Shown: positions 1 through 8,843, counted from the first letter of the stretch. The stretch: DNA of 64,000 nucleotides from Halobacteriovorax marinus (GCA_002163155.1 MAAO01000002.1:541724-605723); one strand, 5' to 3'. Program-made: numbers and translations. The notes: generated by a model from the letters alone, not told the origin.

Positions 1-258
1 AAGGTCATTTTTCCAAAGTGCTTAAGATGTCATAACCCAAACGGTCAGGCGAGCTTCTTAGACCTTAGTACGAGGCAGAAATTTTTTGAACAAAGAGATT
101 ATCTATTAAATGGGTTCTCTGATGTAGAAAATAGTTACCTGTTTGAAGTCTTAAATGATGATGAAGAACCAATGCCTCCTGCTTCGTCAGGAATTGAAAG
201 ATTAACAACTTTTGAAAAAGAAATTTTAAAAGAATGGATTGAGAAGGGTCTTCCTTAA
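1..258 (+). CDS. C-terminal part of a c-type cytochrome-like protein (5' end outside window)
   Basis: An open frame runs from base 1 to a TAA at 256-258 and encodes the last 85 residues of a protein whose start lies off the left edge. It contains one heme c binding motif, CLRCH, near residue 7, followed by a short polar helix-rich tail ending in EKGLP. A MPP motif (EEPMPPAS) lies about 45 residues after the CxxCH, which would suit an axial Met ligand. The layout resembles the small cytochrome c domains with a distal Met found in secreted proteins. It is followed after 10 bp by a YceI gene and then by another CxxCH protein, so the three probably form one envelope redox operon. Exact family unknown. 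Confidence 0.75.
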   Translation, partial: KVIFPKCLRCHNPNGQASFLDLSTRQKFFEQRDYLLNGFSDVENSYLFEVLNDDEEPMPPASSGIERLTTFEKEILKEWIEKGLP

Positions 259-268
259 AGGATTTGAA

Positions 269-799
269 ATGAAAAAAATATTACTAATGTTACTTATTAT
301 AAATATCAATGTAGCAAATGCCTCTAAAGTGATTTCTTCAAAGGTTAAGTTTCAAGCAACGGGGAAACCAGCTTTTCTTAAAATTAATGGAGAAGGAAAA
401 TTAGGGGTAACAAAACTTAAGATTGTAGGAAACAAGTTAATAGGTTCAATAGAAGTTGATTTAAATGAACTTGATTCTGGAATAGAGCTCCGAGATAACC
501 ATTTAAAAGAGAATTATCTTGAAACTAAGAAATATCCAAAAGCAATTCTGTATTTAGATCATGCTGATCTTTTAAAAGGATCTTCGGAGAATACTCTCGA
601 AGCTGTATTGGAGCTACATGGAGTTAAGAAAACTATTGAATTTATCTCTACCATTAAAATTAATGAGAAGGTTTTAACTGTCGAGTCTGAGTTTTCTATA
701 AAGCTAAGTGATTTTAAAATTGCAATTCCTTCCTTTCAAGGAATAACAGTGAGTAAGATTGTTAAGTTAAATATCACAGCAAAAATTGAGCTTGATTAA
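269..799 (+). CDS. YceI family periplasmic lipid-binding protein
   Basis: The 176-residue product begins with a Sec signal peptide (MKKILLMLLI..., cleavage near NASK) followed by the single YceI beta-barrel domain. Supporting motifs are the early VSSKVKF-like strand, the central LRDNHLKENYLETKKYP stretch, which matches the family pattern in which a residue run leads to the 'LKS.dFfd...yP' signature, and the late LSDFKI segment. YceI proteins bind polyisoprenoid or quinone-like lipids in the periplasm. I chose the ATG at 269, with AAAGGA upstream, rather than the in-frame codon at 239 that overlaps the preceding gene. The stop overlaps the next start (TAATG), indicating translational coupling to the cytochrome-barrel gene. 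A second YceI gene lies at 56756. Confidence 0.85.
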   Translation: MKKILLMLLIININVANASKVISSKVKFQATGKPAFLKINGEGKLGVTKLKIVGNKLIGSIEVDLNELDSGIELRDNHLKENYLETKKYPKAILYLDHADLLKGSSENTLEAVLELHGVKKTIEFISTIKINEKVLTVESEFSIKLSDFKIAIPSFQGITVSKIVKLNITAKIELD

Positions 800-1908
800 T
801 GAAGACCTTAATTACGATATTTTTATTAGTACTTAGCGCTAATACTCTTTCTTATGTTGAGAATGTAACAAAGGGATATGCCAATTGTATGTCATGCCAT
901 ATTTCCCCAAACGGGGGAGGTATCCTTACTGATTATGGAAGAGTCTTGTCTTCGGCAATGATGAGTACATGGAAAGTTAGGCCTGGGTTTGAAAATCCTT
1001 ATTACGGACTATTTAAAAATACGCAGAGTTTAAAACTTGGAGGACAGCTCAGAACTATTCAAGTTCACGCTGAGAATAATCAGGTCAAAATTGCCAAGAA
1101 ATTTGTTATGCAAAATAACTTGGAGTTTGCCTACAAAATAAAAAACGTAAATATCGTAGGGACTATTGGCAGGCAAGAAGGACCCAAGACCACAAAGAGA
1201 AAAGGAGAGTTTCTAAGTGAGAGGCATTACCTATTATGGGAAACATCTGAGGATACAAGAGTTCGTATTGGGAAATTTAAGCAGCACTTTGGAATAAATA
1301 CTCCTGATCACACAAGATTTGTTAAACAATCCTTGGGGTTTGGATCAAATTCTGAAACTTATAATTTTGAAGTTTCTAAGTACTATGACTGGGGAGAAAT
1401 CAATATTTCTCAGAGTGTAGGTGATTTCTTTGCTCATAAAGCGGACGATTTACAAAAGAGAAACTTAGTCTTTAACTTTACTCATTATGGCAATGGATCC
1501 TCGCGCTTTGGGACTAGTCTTCTTTTGGGTCGAGATTCTCTTAATAAGAGAAGAGTGTACGGAGTTAATGCTGTTTCCGGTCTTAGTAAAAATACATATT
1601 TTCTAAGTGAATTAAATTACGAAAGAAAGATTGAATTAAATAGTTCTGACATTTCTACTGATGCACTGTTTGGGGTTCATACATTGGGCTACAAGGCATT
1701 TAAAGGGGGGACAGGTTACTTTGTCTTTGAACATTCTCAAAATGATCTATCAAAGAATGAGTCTTTGATTTTATCTCCAGGAGTTGGGGTACAACTCTTA
1801 CCAATTCCTCACGTAGAGGTTCAATTAGAGTATCAAAGAAGAAGTTATCAGGTCGCAAAGAATAATCCTGAACACCGATCTTTTATGATCTTTCACTTAT
1901 ATCATTAA
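799..1908 (+). CDS. Outer-membrane beta-barrel protein with N-terminal heme c motif
   Basis: The 369-residue protein has a short signal peptide (about residues 1-18), then one CMSCH heme c motif at residues 30-34 followed by the Gly-rich SPNGGG. The remainder alternates polar and hydrophobic residues in a way typical of an outer-membrane barrel, with many aromatic strand ends, and finishes in a short aromatic strand (IFHLYH). An electron-transfer porin role is inferred from a heme site joined to a barrel and from neighbours: an upstream cytochrome fragment, the coupled YceI gene and a downstream nitroreductase. The family is not recognised by name; single-heme barrel proteins of this kind are annotated as hypothetical in related bacteria as far as I recall. 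Confidence 0.6.
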   Translation: MKTLITIFLLVLSANTLSYVENVTKGYANCMSCHISPNGGGILTDYGRVLSSAMMSTWKVRPGFENPYYGLFKNTQSLKLGGQLRTIQVHAENNQVKIAKKFVMQNNLEFAYKIKNVNIVGTIGRQEGPKTTKRKGEFLSERHYLLWETSEDTRVRIGKFKQHFGINTPDHTRFVKQSLGFGSNSETYNFEVSKYYDWGEINISQSVGDFFAHKADDLQKRNLVFNFTHYGNGSSRFGTSLLLGRDSLNKRRVYGVNAVSGLSKNTYFLSELNYERKIELNSSDISTDALFGVHTLGYKAFKGGTGYFVFEHSQNDLSKNESLILSPGVGVQLLPIPHVEVQLEYQRRSYQVAKNNPEHRSFMIFHLYH

Positions 1909-1920
1909 TGAGGAGTTTTT

Positions 1921-2553
1921 ATGCAAGAGGAAATAGTAAAAACAAATTTAGATAGAGCAAGTCAGTTTTATTCAATGATGAATGAAAGAAGAAGTATAAG
2001 AAGTTTTTCAGACAAAGATATTCCTTTGGATGTCTTAAAGGAATGTATTAAAGTCGCAGGTACTGCCCCTAGTGGGGCAAATCGACAACCATGGTATTTT
2101 GCTTTAGTTGTTGATCCAATCCTTAAAGCTAAAATTAGAGAAGCAGCAGAGAAAGAAGAATTAGACTTTTATCAAAGAAAAGCTTCGGATGATTTTCTAA
2201 GAGACCTTTTACCTTTTGGAACTTCTTGGAAGAAAGCACACTTAACTGAGGCCTGTGCATTAATCGTTATATTTTCAAAGAGTTTTGATTTTATAGGTGA
2301 GGAGAAACTAAAATGTTACTATCCCAAAGAATGCGTGGGAATTGCAACGGGAATGCTCATCACTTCTTTACATAGACTCGGTATTGGAACTTTAACTCAT
2401 ACTCCAAGTCCCATGAGCTTTCTAAATAATGTATTAGATAGGCCTAGTCATGAAAAAGCTTTCATGATTCTTGCTGTTGGACATAAATCTTCATCTTATA
2501 TTCCACCAAAGATTACAAGAAAACCTTTTCATCAGATTTGTGATGTCTATTGA
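1921..2553 (+). CDS. Nitroreductase family protein
   Basis: The 210-residue cytoplasmic protein carries the FMN-binding nitroreductase fold. Residues about 22-30 read ERRSIRSF, the classic N-terminal flavin-phosphate motif, and APSGANRQPW near residue 50 is the conserved APS.xN.QPW signature. The late segment GIATGMLITSLHRLGIGTLTH also matches the family. Such enzymes use NAD(P)H to reduce quinones, nitroaromatics or halogenated phenols; the APSGANRQPW form is closest to the iodotyrosine-deiodinase-like branch. The gene follows the barrel cytochrome by 12 bp with a GAGG ribosome site and is the last gene of that run. Its 3' end overlaps the convergent hydrolase gene by 7 bp. A second, more distant nitroreductase is at 41586. 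Confidence 0.9.
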   Translation: MQEEIVKTNLDRASQFYSMMNERRSIRSFSDKDIPLDVLKECIKVAGTAPSGANRQPWYFALVVDPILKAKIREAAEKEELDFYQRKASDDFLRDLLPFGTSWKKAHLTEACALIVIFSKSFDFIGEEKLKCYYPKECVGIATGMLITSLHRLGIGTLTHTPSPMSFLNNVLDRPSHEKAFMILAVGHKSSSYIPPKITRKPFHQICDVY

Positions 2554-3452
2554 TTATTAATAAAGTTTAAAATATCTCTTCTTACGAGTTTAGCAGTTGA
2601 TTCCTCTTCATTATCAATCTCGTGAAGTGTATTCTTATAGAGTAATGTTTTAAAGTGACGTGCATTTTTTTTAATTGCTTTTAAAGTCTTATTTGAATTT
2701 ACGTAGGTGTCAATTCTAGGATCAGATAAGAGTACAAATCCTTTAACTGCTTTAGAGATTTTCCAGCTTCTTCTCGCTTTATAGGCCTGCATTTGAAGAT
2801 TAATTGAAAATTTCAATACGTGAGCAGGGCTCGCTGGGTAAATCGCGTCTTCATGGGGATCATTGACTCCAATAAACCTATTTGTGGTTAAAGTCCTTAT
2901 TGTAATTTCATCAATTGGCCAATTAAAGAGTCCTTCGCCTACTAAGTAGCGTGGAGAAATTCCTGGTGCAATTAAAGTAATAGATTTTACTGTCTTGCCT
3001 TTATCTAGATAAGCTTTTTTATAGGCAGCGAGTCCTCCGGTGGACCATCCAATTATATGATACTTATGATTTGCGCCATCATTTCTCTTATATTTTGAAA
3101 TAACTAAATCACCAAGCCTATTTATATTTTGAATTTTCGTGTAATTCATAGATCCAAGGGATCCGCCTTGGCCCATATAATCAAAAGCTATAACTCTATA
3201 TCCATCTTTAATGAGAACTTCAAAAAGAGGATCATGGTTTAACATTGAATCGGCCAGTCCTTGGTAGTAGAGTATATTTCCCTTGAAGGGGACATCAGGG
3301 TTTGCCTTCAAAAATCCTGTACGAATCGAAATCTTCTTTCCTTTATTTAAAAAATCTATTCTATCCATTTGCCAATTCAAATAACTACCGGCAATTGAGT
3401 TTACACTCATACATAGTGCAAATAGAAATATTGAAGTTTTAATAAACTGCAT
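2547..3452 (-). CDS. Secreted alpha/beta hydrolase
   Basis: The 301-residue product starts with a signal peptide (MQFIKTSIFLF..., cleavage after SIAG). The fold is an alpha/beta hydrolase: the nucleophile elbow is GWSTG with Ser137, an acid candidate is in LLSDPRID, and a His near the end is in NTLHEID. YYQGLADS before the elbow resembles the oxyanion-loop position of lysophospholipase/monoglyceride-lipase-like enzymes. I chose the ATG at 3452, which has AGGAG eight bases upstream, over a longer 5' extension to 3554 that would bury the signal peptide. Substrate unknown; lipid esters are likely. The gene is convergent with the nitroreductase. Confidence 0.8.
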   Translation of the reverse strand: MQFIKTSIFLFALCMSVNSIAGSYLNWQMDRIDFLNKGKKISIRTGFLKANPDVPFKGNILYYQGLADSMLNHDPLFEVLIKDGYRVIAFDYMGQGGSLGSMNYTKIQNINRLGDLVISKYKRNDGANHKYHIIGWSTGGLAAYKKAYLDKGKTVKSITLIAPGISPRYLVGEGLFNWPIDEITIRTLTTNRFIGVNDPHEDAIYPASPAHVLKFSINLQMQAYKARRSWKISKAVKGFVLLSDPRIDTYVNSNKTLKAIKKNARHFKTLLYKNTLHEIDNEEESTAKLVRRDILNFINNQ

Positions 3453-3663
3453 AGGATCTCCTAAATTTGTTTTTCCTTTATTAAGCAAGACATATGCCAT
3501 TTCTAAATAATGATTATGGTTATTTAGAGTTTTTAAATATGAATATTTGTTCACATTTTTATGAGGTTGTCTAAATATTGAACAACATAGATGTATAAGC
3601 TATTAATATTAGTGTCTTTCATTTGGACTGACTTTTGCTCTTTAGGGGGTGGGCGAGGTACTA

Positions 3664-4149
3664 GTGAAAAAAATATTATTTACAATTACATTACTTTCTC
3701 TTGGCATGACGATTCAGTCTAAGGGTGTGCAACAGATTAAGGTTAAGACCACGTATAAGCGGTCTAAGAAAATCTGGGGAGTTTATACTCAAAAGAAGCA
3801 AGAGTGGTTTAAAGGCAAGAAGAAGCACCGTATTGGGGTCAAGCATGACCGCGTACTCATGCGTAAAGATGGCCATCTTGTTTTCATCTCTCCAAAAATG
3901 AGTTTAGGTGTTTTAAGCTATAATGTTTTAGAAGTTCCCTATGTTAAAACTGGAAAAAAGAAAATCAAAATTGAAGGTGATAACCTAACAAAATTAGAAT
4001 TTAATAAAATTCCCATAGTCAAAAATGACGAGCGTTATGAAACGGTTTCTTATAATTGTAAGAACAAGTGGAAAACTATTGAATGCACGCAAGTTTTACG
4101 TGAAAGAGATCTTGCCAAGGGTGTTTTAAGAGAAATTGCTAGAGAGTAA
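3664..4149 (+). CDS. Small secreted protein of unknown function
   Basis: The start is taken as the GTG at 3664, preceded by GCGAGG, giving 161 residues that begin with a signal peptide (MKKILFTITLLSLGM...). The mature part is very Lys-rich and predicted mainly beta, with KGKKKHRIGVKHDRVLMRKDGHLVFISP in the middle and a possible disulfide pair (YNCKNKWKTIECTQ) near the end. No known domain is recognised. It stands alone between two minus-strand genes. Confidence 0.7.
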   Translation: MKKILFTITLLSLGMTIQSKGVQQIKVKTTYKRSKKIWGVYTQKKQEWFKGKKKHRIGVKHDRVLMRKDGHLVFISPKMSLGVLSYNVLEVPYVKTGKKKIKIEGDNLTKLEFNKIPIVKNDERYETVSYNCKNKWKTIECTQVLRERDLAKGVLREIARE

Positions 4150-4184
4150 TCTATTCTAAATAGGCTAGGTTCGTTTAGAAGACT

Positions 4185-5744
4185 TTATAGAGCATCGAGT
4201 ACTCCTGTTAGTTTATCGTAACTTAAATAGAGAAAGTCCTTATTTCCTGCGTTGGTATCAGCGACAGTTCCCTGAGTATATCCAAGCATTAGTAATTTAC
4301 CATTTGTAACTATTATATCAGTTGGACGTTCATGATTACTCTGGTTGGCCGGAGCAAAGTAGGCTCCAGCATACTTTGCTGTACCTAATTGATCTCCCCA
4401 GATAACTGCACCAGTGTCTTTATTGAGAAGTCCTGTAATAATATTTGTATTAGCAGTGTTAGCATCATTATCAAATAAATCTCCTTGCGTATGACCCGCA
4501 AAGAAAACACCATCGTCAGTTACTTTTAATTCATAAATTTCGTCATTGGCATTATTGGCAATAAAGGGAGCGGCACCAGAAGTCACGGCTCCAAATTGCC
4601 TTCCCCAGCGCGCAGCTCCAGCTGACGTTAGAGAGAGAATCACTGAAGCATTACTTGGTGCATTCTCTAAGAAAGCTAAGCCTCCTGATCCTGAAGCATG
4701 CCCTCCAAGATAGATATTATCTGAAGAGTCTTTCGCAAGAGCTCTTAATGTAAAGTTATTTCCGTCTGTGATTCCAAAAGCAACAGGTTCATCTTCTCCG
4801 AAGGTGAAGCTCCACTGCCAGTTATAGGAGAAGTCGGTCTTTATTACAAAGTAATTATACGTGCCGGCTCCTGTGGCCGAAGCAAAATCCTCACGGCTAA
4901 TTCCTGTTACTACGATCCCATCACTTAAGGCAACAATTGCTGTAGGTGTTTCAGCTCCTCCTGCGGCGCCGGCTTGAATCAAATTATTATTCATCTGAGT
5001 AGATGAAACACGATTCCCTTCTAAATCAAATTCGTGAATAAAGATATCGTTTAAGCCTCCTCCTGCATTGATGTAACTTCCATTTACTTTACCAAGAATA
5101 AAGATACGATCGCCAACTCGATCTCCACCAATAACATTGTCTGCTGTAGCGTTTGCACTATAGGTTTGTTCTAGTTGTTTTACCCAAGTCACAGTTCCAT
5201 CTGTACGTGATACCTCAATGGAAAATACGTCGGTGGAGTCTCTTGTTCCTACTAAACTTGAACTTGTATCACCAAAAATAATGAGATTTCCATCATTGTC
5301 AGTGGTTCCATAGTAAGGTCTTTCATCACCCGTATTATTCGCTAAAGATGTTGTCCCGTAATGCCTATACCAATCTACTGTTCCATCTGCATTAAAGTGA
5401 GTCACCACGATGTCTCTACCAGCATGTGTTTCAAGCATGTCACTTGAAGTCGCACCCACTAGAAAAAGTCCACCCTTAGGATCTTCTACCCAAAGTCCAA
5501 GTTCCTCATTTGCGGAGAGGTCTGCAAAAGGTCCTCCATTTCCAGTTAGAAATGCGTTACCTATTTGGACTCCTGATAAATCAGCAGTAAGGCCTGGAGT
5601 CCCAGGTGCAGTTGAAGCTCCACTAGAAATTGAATTTGAACCTGTAGGTGAGGTGATATCTATGCTTCCATTACAAGAAGTGAGAAGCAATATTGCTAGA
5701 ATATGAGGATAGAATTGAAAGAATTTAATTATATATTTATACAT
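4185..5744 (-). CDS. Beta-propeller-type (SBBP-like) lipoprotein
   Basis: This 519-residue product has a lipoprotein signal ending in LLLTSC, so Cys24 or so would be acylated. A Gly/Ser/Thr-rich linker follows, and then about six to seven repeating units in which an aromatic strand such as VDWYRHYG, VTWVKQL, WQWSFTFG, ARWGRQFG or VIWGDQLG is followed by a DxxGNxxxxG-type strand. This is the pattern of the bacterial SBBP beta-propeller repeat. Such proteins usually sit at the outer surface and bind partners. It is a single gene; TATAAT-like sequence lies about 25 bp upstream together with the short palindrome TTTAGTGACTAAA. Confidence 0.75.
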   Translation of the reverse strand: MYKYIIKFFQFYPHILAILLLTSCNGSIDITSPTGSNSISSGASTAPGTPGLTADLSGVQIGNAFLTGNGGPFADLSANEELGLWVEDPKGGLFLVGATSSDMLETHAGRDIVVTHFNADGTVDWYRHYGTTSLANNTGDERPYYGTTDNDGNLIIFGDTSSSLVGTRDSTDVFSIEVSRTDGTVTWVKQLEQTYSANATADNVIGGDRVGDRIFILGKVNGSYINAGGGLNDIFIHEFDLEGNRVSSTQMNNNLIQAGAAGGAETPTAIVALSDGIVVTGISREDFASATGAGTYNYFVIKTDFSYNWQWSFTFGEDEPVAFGITDGNNFTLRALAKDSSDNIYLGGHASGSGGLAFLENAPSNASVILSLTSAGAARWGRQFGAVTSGAAPFIANNANDEIYELKVTDDGVFFAGHTQGDLFDNDANTANTNIITGLLNKDTGAVIWGDQLGTAKYAGAYFAPANQSNHERPTDIIVTNGKLLMLGYTQGTVADTNAGNKDFLYLSYDKLTGVLDAL

Positions 5745-5948
5745 GTAAATCCTGATAATTTAGTCACTAAACTATTCGTATAATTATAAAGAAAACTTGA
5801 AGAATATAGGTCTCTAGATTTGAGAAAACTTTAAAGTCACGTCAAAATAGGTAGTTGTGAATGTAATGATTATAGAGACTTCTGGAAACTGCGCAAACTT
5901 TATTGGTCATTAAGTATTTTTAGTTTACGAGAGGGGGATTAAACACTA

Positions 5949-6890
5949 TTAAAAGAATTGATAGCCGATACCAAGGCCAAAGCGTATTCCACTTAAACTC
6001 CCCGCATCTTTTGTGAGCTTGTGATACTTAATAAGGCCTGAGTAAGTCATATTCTTACCAAACTTTCTGCCAATATAGAAAATACTCTTATATCCGGAGA
6101 AAGGGTTATTGCTGATGTTATTACTTTCGTAGATTGAATATGAGCCACTTAGCTTTAGAAAAGTTTTTTGAAGGTAGAGACTTGTTCCCAAAGTAGCATA
6201 AATTAACTGGTTAGAATTGAAACTCAGTTTTCCTAGTGAAATATCATTCTCATTCGCTGAAGCAAACCGTTCAAAATCGGCACCATAATAGAAATGAAGT
6301 CCTTTCATTAAAGGAAGAGATAATTCGTGATAAATGTTGGATCCAATTTCTATTGGAGGATTACTTTTAGATTCATTTATTCCTGAAACACTTGTAGATG
6401 AAATATATGAAACATATAAACTTAGTGACAAAGAGTGCGAATCTCTAAAAACTTTTCGTGCAATTAGGCCTAATGTTGCAGGAGAGTTCAGCTTATATTT
6501 AATACTTGTGCCATTACTAGTGAGCTCTTTATTTTGCGAGGATGAAGCCGAGTAAAATCCTAATAAATTAAACTGAGAAGAAAAGAAAGACGTATTCTTA
6601 AGTGGCTCTGCAAAGTTCCACGAAATGAAGGGAGAGTAGGGAGGAATCACATAAATTTGATCACCTTTTTTGGGTGACTTTGTTTTTATATGTTTATTCC
6701 ACTTTATGAGATCTTCTTCAAAATTTTTTATATCTCTATAGTGATGTAGGTCATGGTCCTTGTATTCTTTTGCTAGAGCGTTCCATGATCTATCTTCTTT
6801 GATTTCTACAATTAAATTTTTTGCTGAAGCAAATTCTATAAGCTTGAATAGCACTAAGGAGTAAAAGAAAAGTATTCTAAGAAAACTCAT
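5949..6890 (-). CDS. LysM-like plus outer-membrane beta-barrel protein
   Basis: Starting at the ATG at 6890 the protein has 313 residues with signal peptide MSFLRILFFYSLVLF... ending near ASA. Residues about 25-85 (DRSWNALAKEYKDHDL...NKHIKTKSPKKGDQIYVIPP) read like a LysM peptidoglycan-binding module with the closing GDxIxVPP motif. The remaining 220 residues alternate in barrel fashion and end in LGIGYQFF, a C-terminal aromatic strand typical of outer-membrane proteins. The combination suggests a barrel tethered to the peptidoglycan. A longer start at 6929 is possible but lacks a better ribosome site. No homologue recognised. Confidence 0.65.
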   Translation of the reverse strand: MSFLRILFFYSLVLFKLIEFASAKNLIVEIKEDRSWNALAKEYKDHDLHHYRDIKNFEEDLIKWNKHIKTKSPKKGDQIYVIPPYSPFISWNFAEPLKNTSFFSSQFNLLGFYSASSSQNKELTSNGTSIKYKLNSPATLGLIARKVFRDSHSLSLSLYVSYISSTSVSGINESKSNPPIEIGSNIYHELSLPLMKGLHFYYGADFERFASANENDISLGKLSFNSNQLIYATLGTSLYLQKTFLKLSGSYSIYESNNISNNPFSGYKSIFYIGRKFGKNMTYSGLIKYHKLTKDAGSLSGIRFGLGIGYQFF

Positions 6891-7172
6891 TTTAAAGATT
6901 CCAGGATTAAAATATAAATTTACCAACATTAATAATTTTAGTTAATTCTAGGAGTAATAGCAAGAAGGGTAAAGGGGTCAATTAAATAGAAATTACCTAT
7001 ATAAGTCTTTGAACCACTAGAGAATAGCCGTGCTTTTAGTAAATCGTAATACTTGACTGTCACAAAGTTGAAAATATTACTTAAACCTAGAAAGCATTCG
7101 TTTCACCGAGGGTAATTGCTTATAATGATAAAGAATTGAATAGATTCTTAAAAGTTAATTTTGGAGCGTAAA

Positions 7173-8126
7173 ATGACCAAGGTCACTATTGTTATTACAT
7201 CACTACTTCTAATGTTGGGTTCAAATTTAACTTTTGCAGAAGCACCAGCAACTGACTTTGATGCTTTAGAAAATGCTCCAAAAGTTGAAATTCCAATTGT
7301 GGCATTTCATAAAAGTTATGATGAAACAAAACTAGCTTACTATAAATTTAACTCTACTGAGCAATCTGATAGGGCGGTTATTGTTCTTCATGGTGGAGGT
7401 GCTCACTCTTTGTCGGGTTATCAGCATCTAGCAGATACTCTGTCCCGTGAATATTCAACAAATGTATATCTCGTGGATCTTCGAGGTCATGGACGTTCAA
7501 AAGGTAGAAGAGGTGATGCTCCGAGAGCTAATTCCATCAAGAAAGATTTAAAGTCGTTTGTGAAATTTACTAAGAAACAAAATAAGTTAGTTTATGTACT
7601 AGGTCACTCATCAGGGGCCGGACTATTATTAAATTATATTTCGTGGAAAAAGAAAATTGAAGTTGATGGTTACTTCTTTGTCTCTCCGCAGTTTGGTCAC
7701 AAGGCTAAAATTGAAAGAGATAATCCAACAACTCCTCCTTTTGCGACAATTAAATTATATAAATTTATTATTGCTCAAAGTACTTTTGGACTTTTCTATG
7801 GACATTCTCCAGCAGTCCATTTTAATTACCCAGCTAAAGTTCTTGCAAGAGATCCACTAATAAACACATTCATCACAAGACATATGTCAGTTGGAATGAC
7901 TCCTAAAAAACCTGTTAAACAATTTAAAAAGATTGACCAGAAATATGGTCTCTTTACAGGGGAGAGAGATAACCTTCTTGATCCTTTAAAAGTGACTAAG
8001 TACTGTGATTACGCAACTGAAGATATTAATAAGCAATCTGCTTGTGAAATCCTGTATCAGGGTCACTTATCTATTCTTTTAAAGGTTGGTCATAATGTTG
8101 GTGAACTTATTTTAAATTGGAACTAG
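7173..8126 (+). CDS. Secreted alpha/beta hydrolase, monoglyceride-lipase-like
   Basis: The 317-residue protein has a signal peptide (cleavage near FAEA) and an alpha/beta hydrolase domain with VLHGGGAHS as oxyanion loop, DLRGHGRSKG after strand 4, nucleophile elbow GHSSG and a terminal His in VGHNVGE. DLRGHGRS...G is the signature of the lysophospholipase/monoacylglycerol lipase (Hydrolase_4) group. I chose ATG 7173, which has GGAG six bases upstream, over the TTG at 7161. It is a single gene, and an AT-rich inverted repeat follows the stop. With the hydrolase at 2547 it adds to a set of secreted lipid-active enzymes. Confidence 0.85.
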   Translation: MTKVTIVITSLLLMLGSNLTFAEAPATDFDALENAPKVEIPIVAFHKSYDETKLAYYKFNSTEQSDRAVIVLHGGGAHSLSGYQHLADTLSREYSTNVYLVDLRGHGRSKGRRGDAPRANSIKKDLKSFVKFTKKQNKLVYVLGHSSGAGLLLNYISWKKKIEVDGYFFVSPQFGHKAKIERDNPTTPPFATIKLYKFIIAQSTFGLFYGHSPAVHFNYPAKVLARDPLINTFITRHMSVGMTPKKPVKQFKKIDQKYGLFTGERDNLLDPLKVTKYCDYATEDINKQSACEILYQGHLSILLKVGHNVGELILNWN

Positions 8127-8132
8127 TCATAT

Positions 8133-8161
8133 AAGTTATTAGAGTTTTTTTCTAATAACTT
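8133..8161 (+). terminator. AT-rich inverted repeat, possible terminator
   Basis: AAGTTATTAG and CTAATAACTT form a perfect 10-bp stem (8133-8142 and 8152-8161) immediately after the hydrolase stop codon. The stem has little GC and no long T-run after it, so termination is plausible but weak. Confidence 0.4.
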
Positions 8162-8173
8162 ATTTAATATTCT

Positions 8174-8323
8174 CTATCTAAAAAGTTTTCTTAAATATTT
8201 CTTTTCTTCTAGATTAGTGGTTTTCTTCATTTCGAGGTCTAGATAGAGTTTAGTTTCAGAGTCATTTCTATAGTTTGAAACAATATTCCAAAATTGATTT
8301 AAAAGTTTTTTTAATTTCTTCAT
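8174..8323 (-). CDS. Small 49-residue basic protein
   Basis: A 49-codon frame begins with MKKLKKLLNQF and has a strong ribosome site (AAAGGA, seven bases before ATG). The product is amphipathic and charged, with SETKLYLDLEMKKTT in the middle and EEKKYLRKLFR at the end. The C-terminal pattern, an acidic start, a YLDLE-type turn and a basic end, vaguely recalls the small DUF3563-type proteins, but the similarity is weak. It is convergent with the hydrolase gene. Evidence for a real gene is the ribosome site and the coding-like composition; no homologue can be named. Confidence 0.5.
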   Translation of the reverse strand: MKKLKKLLNQFWNIVSNYRNDSETKLYLDLEMKKTTNLEEKKYLRKLFR

Positions 8324-8340
8324 AACTATTTCCTTTCATT

Positions 8341-8365
8341 GAATAAACTTAAGGCCAGTTTATTC
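8341..8365. repeat. 9-bp inverted repeat between two small genes
   Basis: GAATAAACT and AGTTTATTC form perfect arms around a 7-nt loop (TAAGGCC). It lies between the stop of the gene at 8414 and the ribosome site of the 49-residue gene. Neither side has a T-run, so it may be an operator or an RNA hairpin that sets relative expression. Confidence 0.4.
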
Positions 8366-8413
8366 GAATATAGGAAAATGTATTGTTATGATTTTGTTAG
8401 AATTATAATGAGA

Positions 8414-8644
8414 TTAATTAAGTGATTTCTCTATTGCTTGTAGAAGCATTCCTCTAGGATTTGCTGCACTTATTTTTGGAAACTGAATCTTTTTTAAACT
8501 CTTCTTCTCGGCATTTACAACTTTAGTCGTCTTAGCAGATTTTGTTTCAGTCTTTGGAATGAGTTTAATATTCTGCGTGGCCACAGCATTGAGGACAAGA
8601 ATAAGTATGGCGATAAATTGAATTTTAAAAAAGTCTTTAAACAT
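8414..8644 (-). CDS. Small secreted protein, Lys-rich
   Basis: The 76-residue product has a clear N-terminal hydrophobic signal (IAILILVLNAVA) followed by a short Lys/Thr/Ala-rich mature region (TETKSAKTTKVV...SLKKIQFPK). No domain is recognised. The ribosome site is poor, which lowers certainty about the start. It may be co-transcribed with the 49-residue gene downstream. Confidence 0.5.
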   Translation of the reverse strand: MFKDFFKIQFIAILILVLNAVATQNIKLIPKTETKSAKTTKVVNAEKKSLKKIQFPKISAANPRGMLLQAIEKSLN

Positions 8645-8730
8645 AGAGTTTAATTATCACATAGTGATTCGCCGCGCAATAAGCCTGAAAATATTTACTC
8701 TATCATCGCCACTGTAAAATAGCCTCGGTG

Positions 8731-8764
8731 ACACTTTGGCCAGGTCCAAGAAGGGCCAAAGTGT
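8731..8764. promoter_or_regulatory. Palindromic upstream activating site candidate
   Basis: ACACTTTGGCC (8731-8741) and GGCCAAAGTGT (8754-8764) are perfect 11-bp arms with a 12-nt spacer. The centre is about 95 bp upstream of the predicted start of the sigma-54 transcript, the usual distance for a bacterial enhancer-binding protein site. It has no T-run on either strand, arguing against a terminator. Function inferred. Confidence 0.5.
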
Positions 8765-8816
8765 TCTGATTTCAATCTGGCTCCAAGATAACGTACTGAT
8801 TTTATATGTTAATAAG

Positions 8817-8833
8817 TTGGCACGGGGCCTGCT
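8817..8833 (+). promoter_or_regulatory. Sigma-54 (-24/-12) promoter
   Basis: TTGGCACG, four bases, then CTGCT. The GG and GC dinucleotides are exactly 12 bp apart. Only the first base of the -12 element differs from the consensus TTGCW. Predicted start is near 8844. No protein start codon with a ribosome site follows, so the promoter appears to serve a non-coding RNA. Confidence 0.7.
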
Positions 8834-8843
8834 ATAAGTAAGA

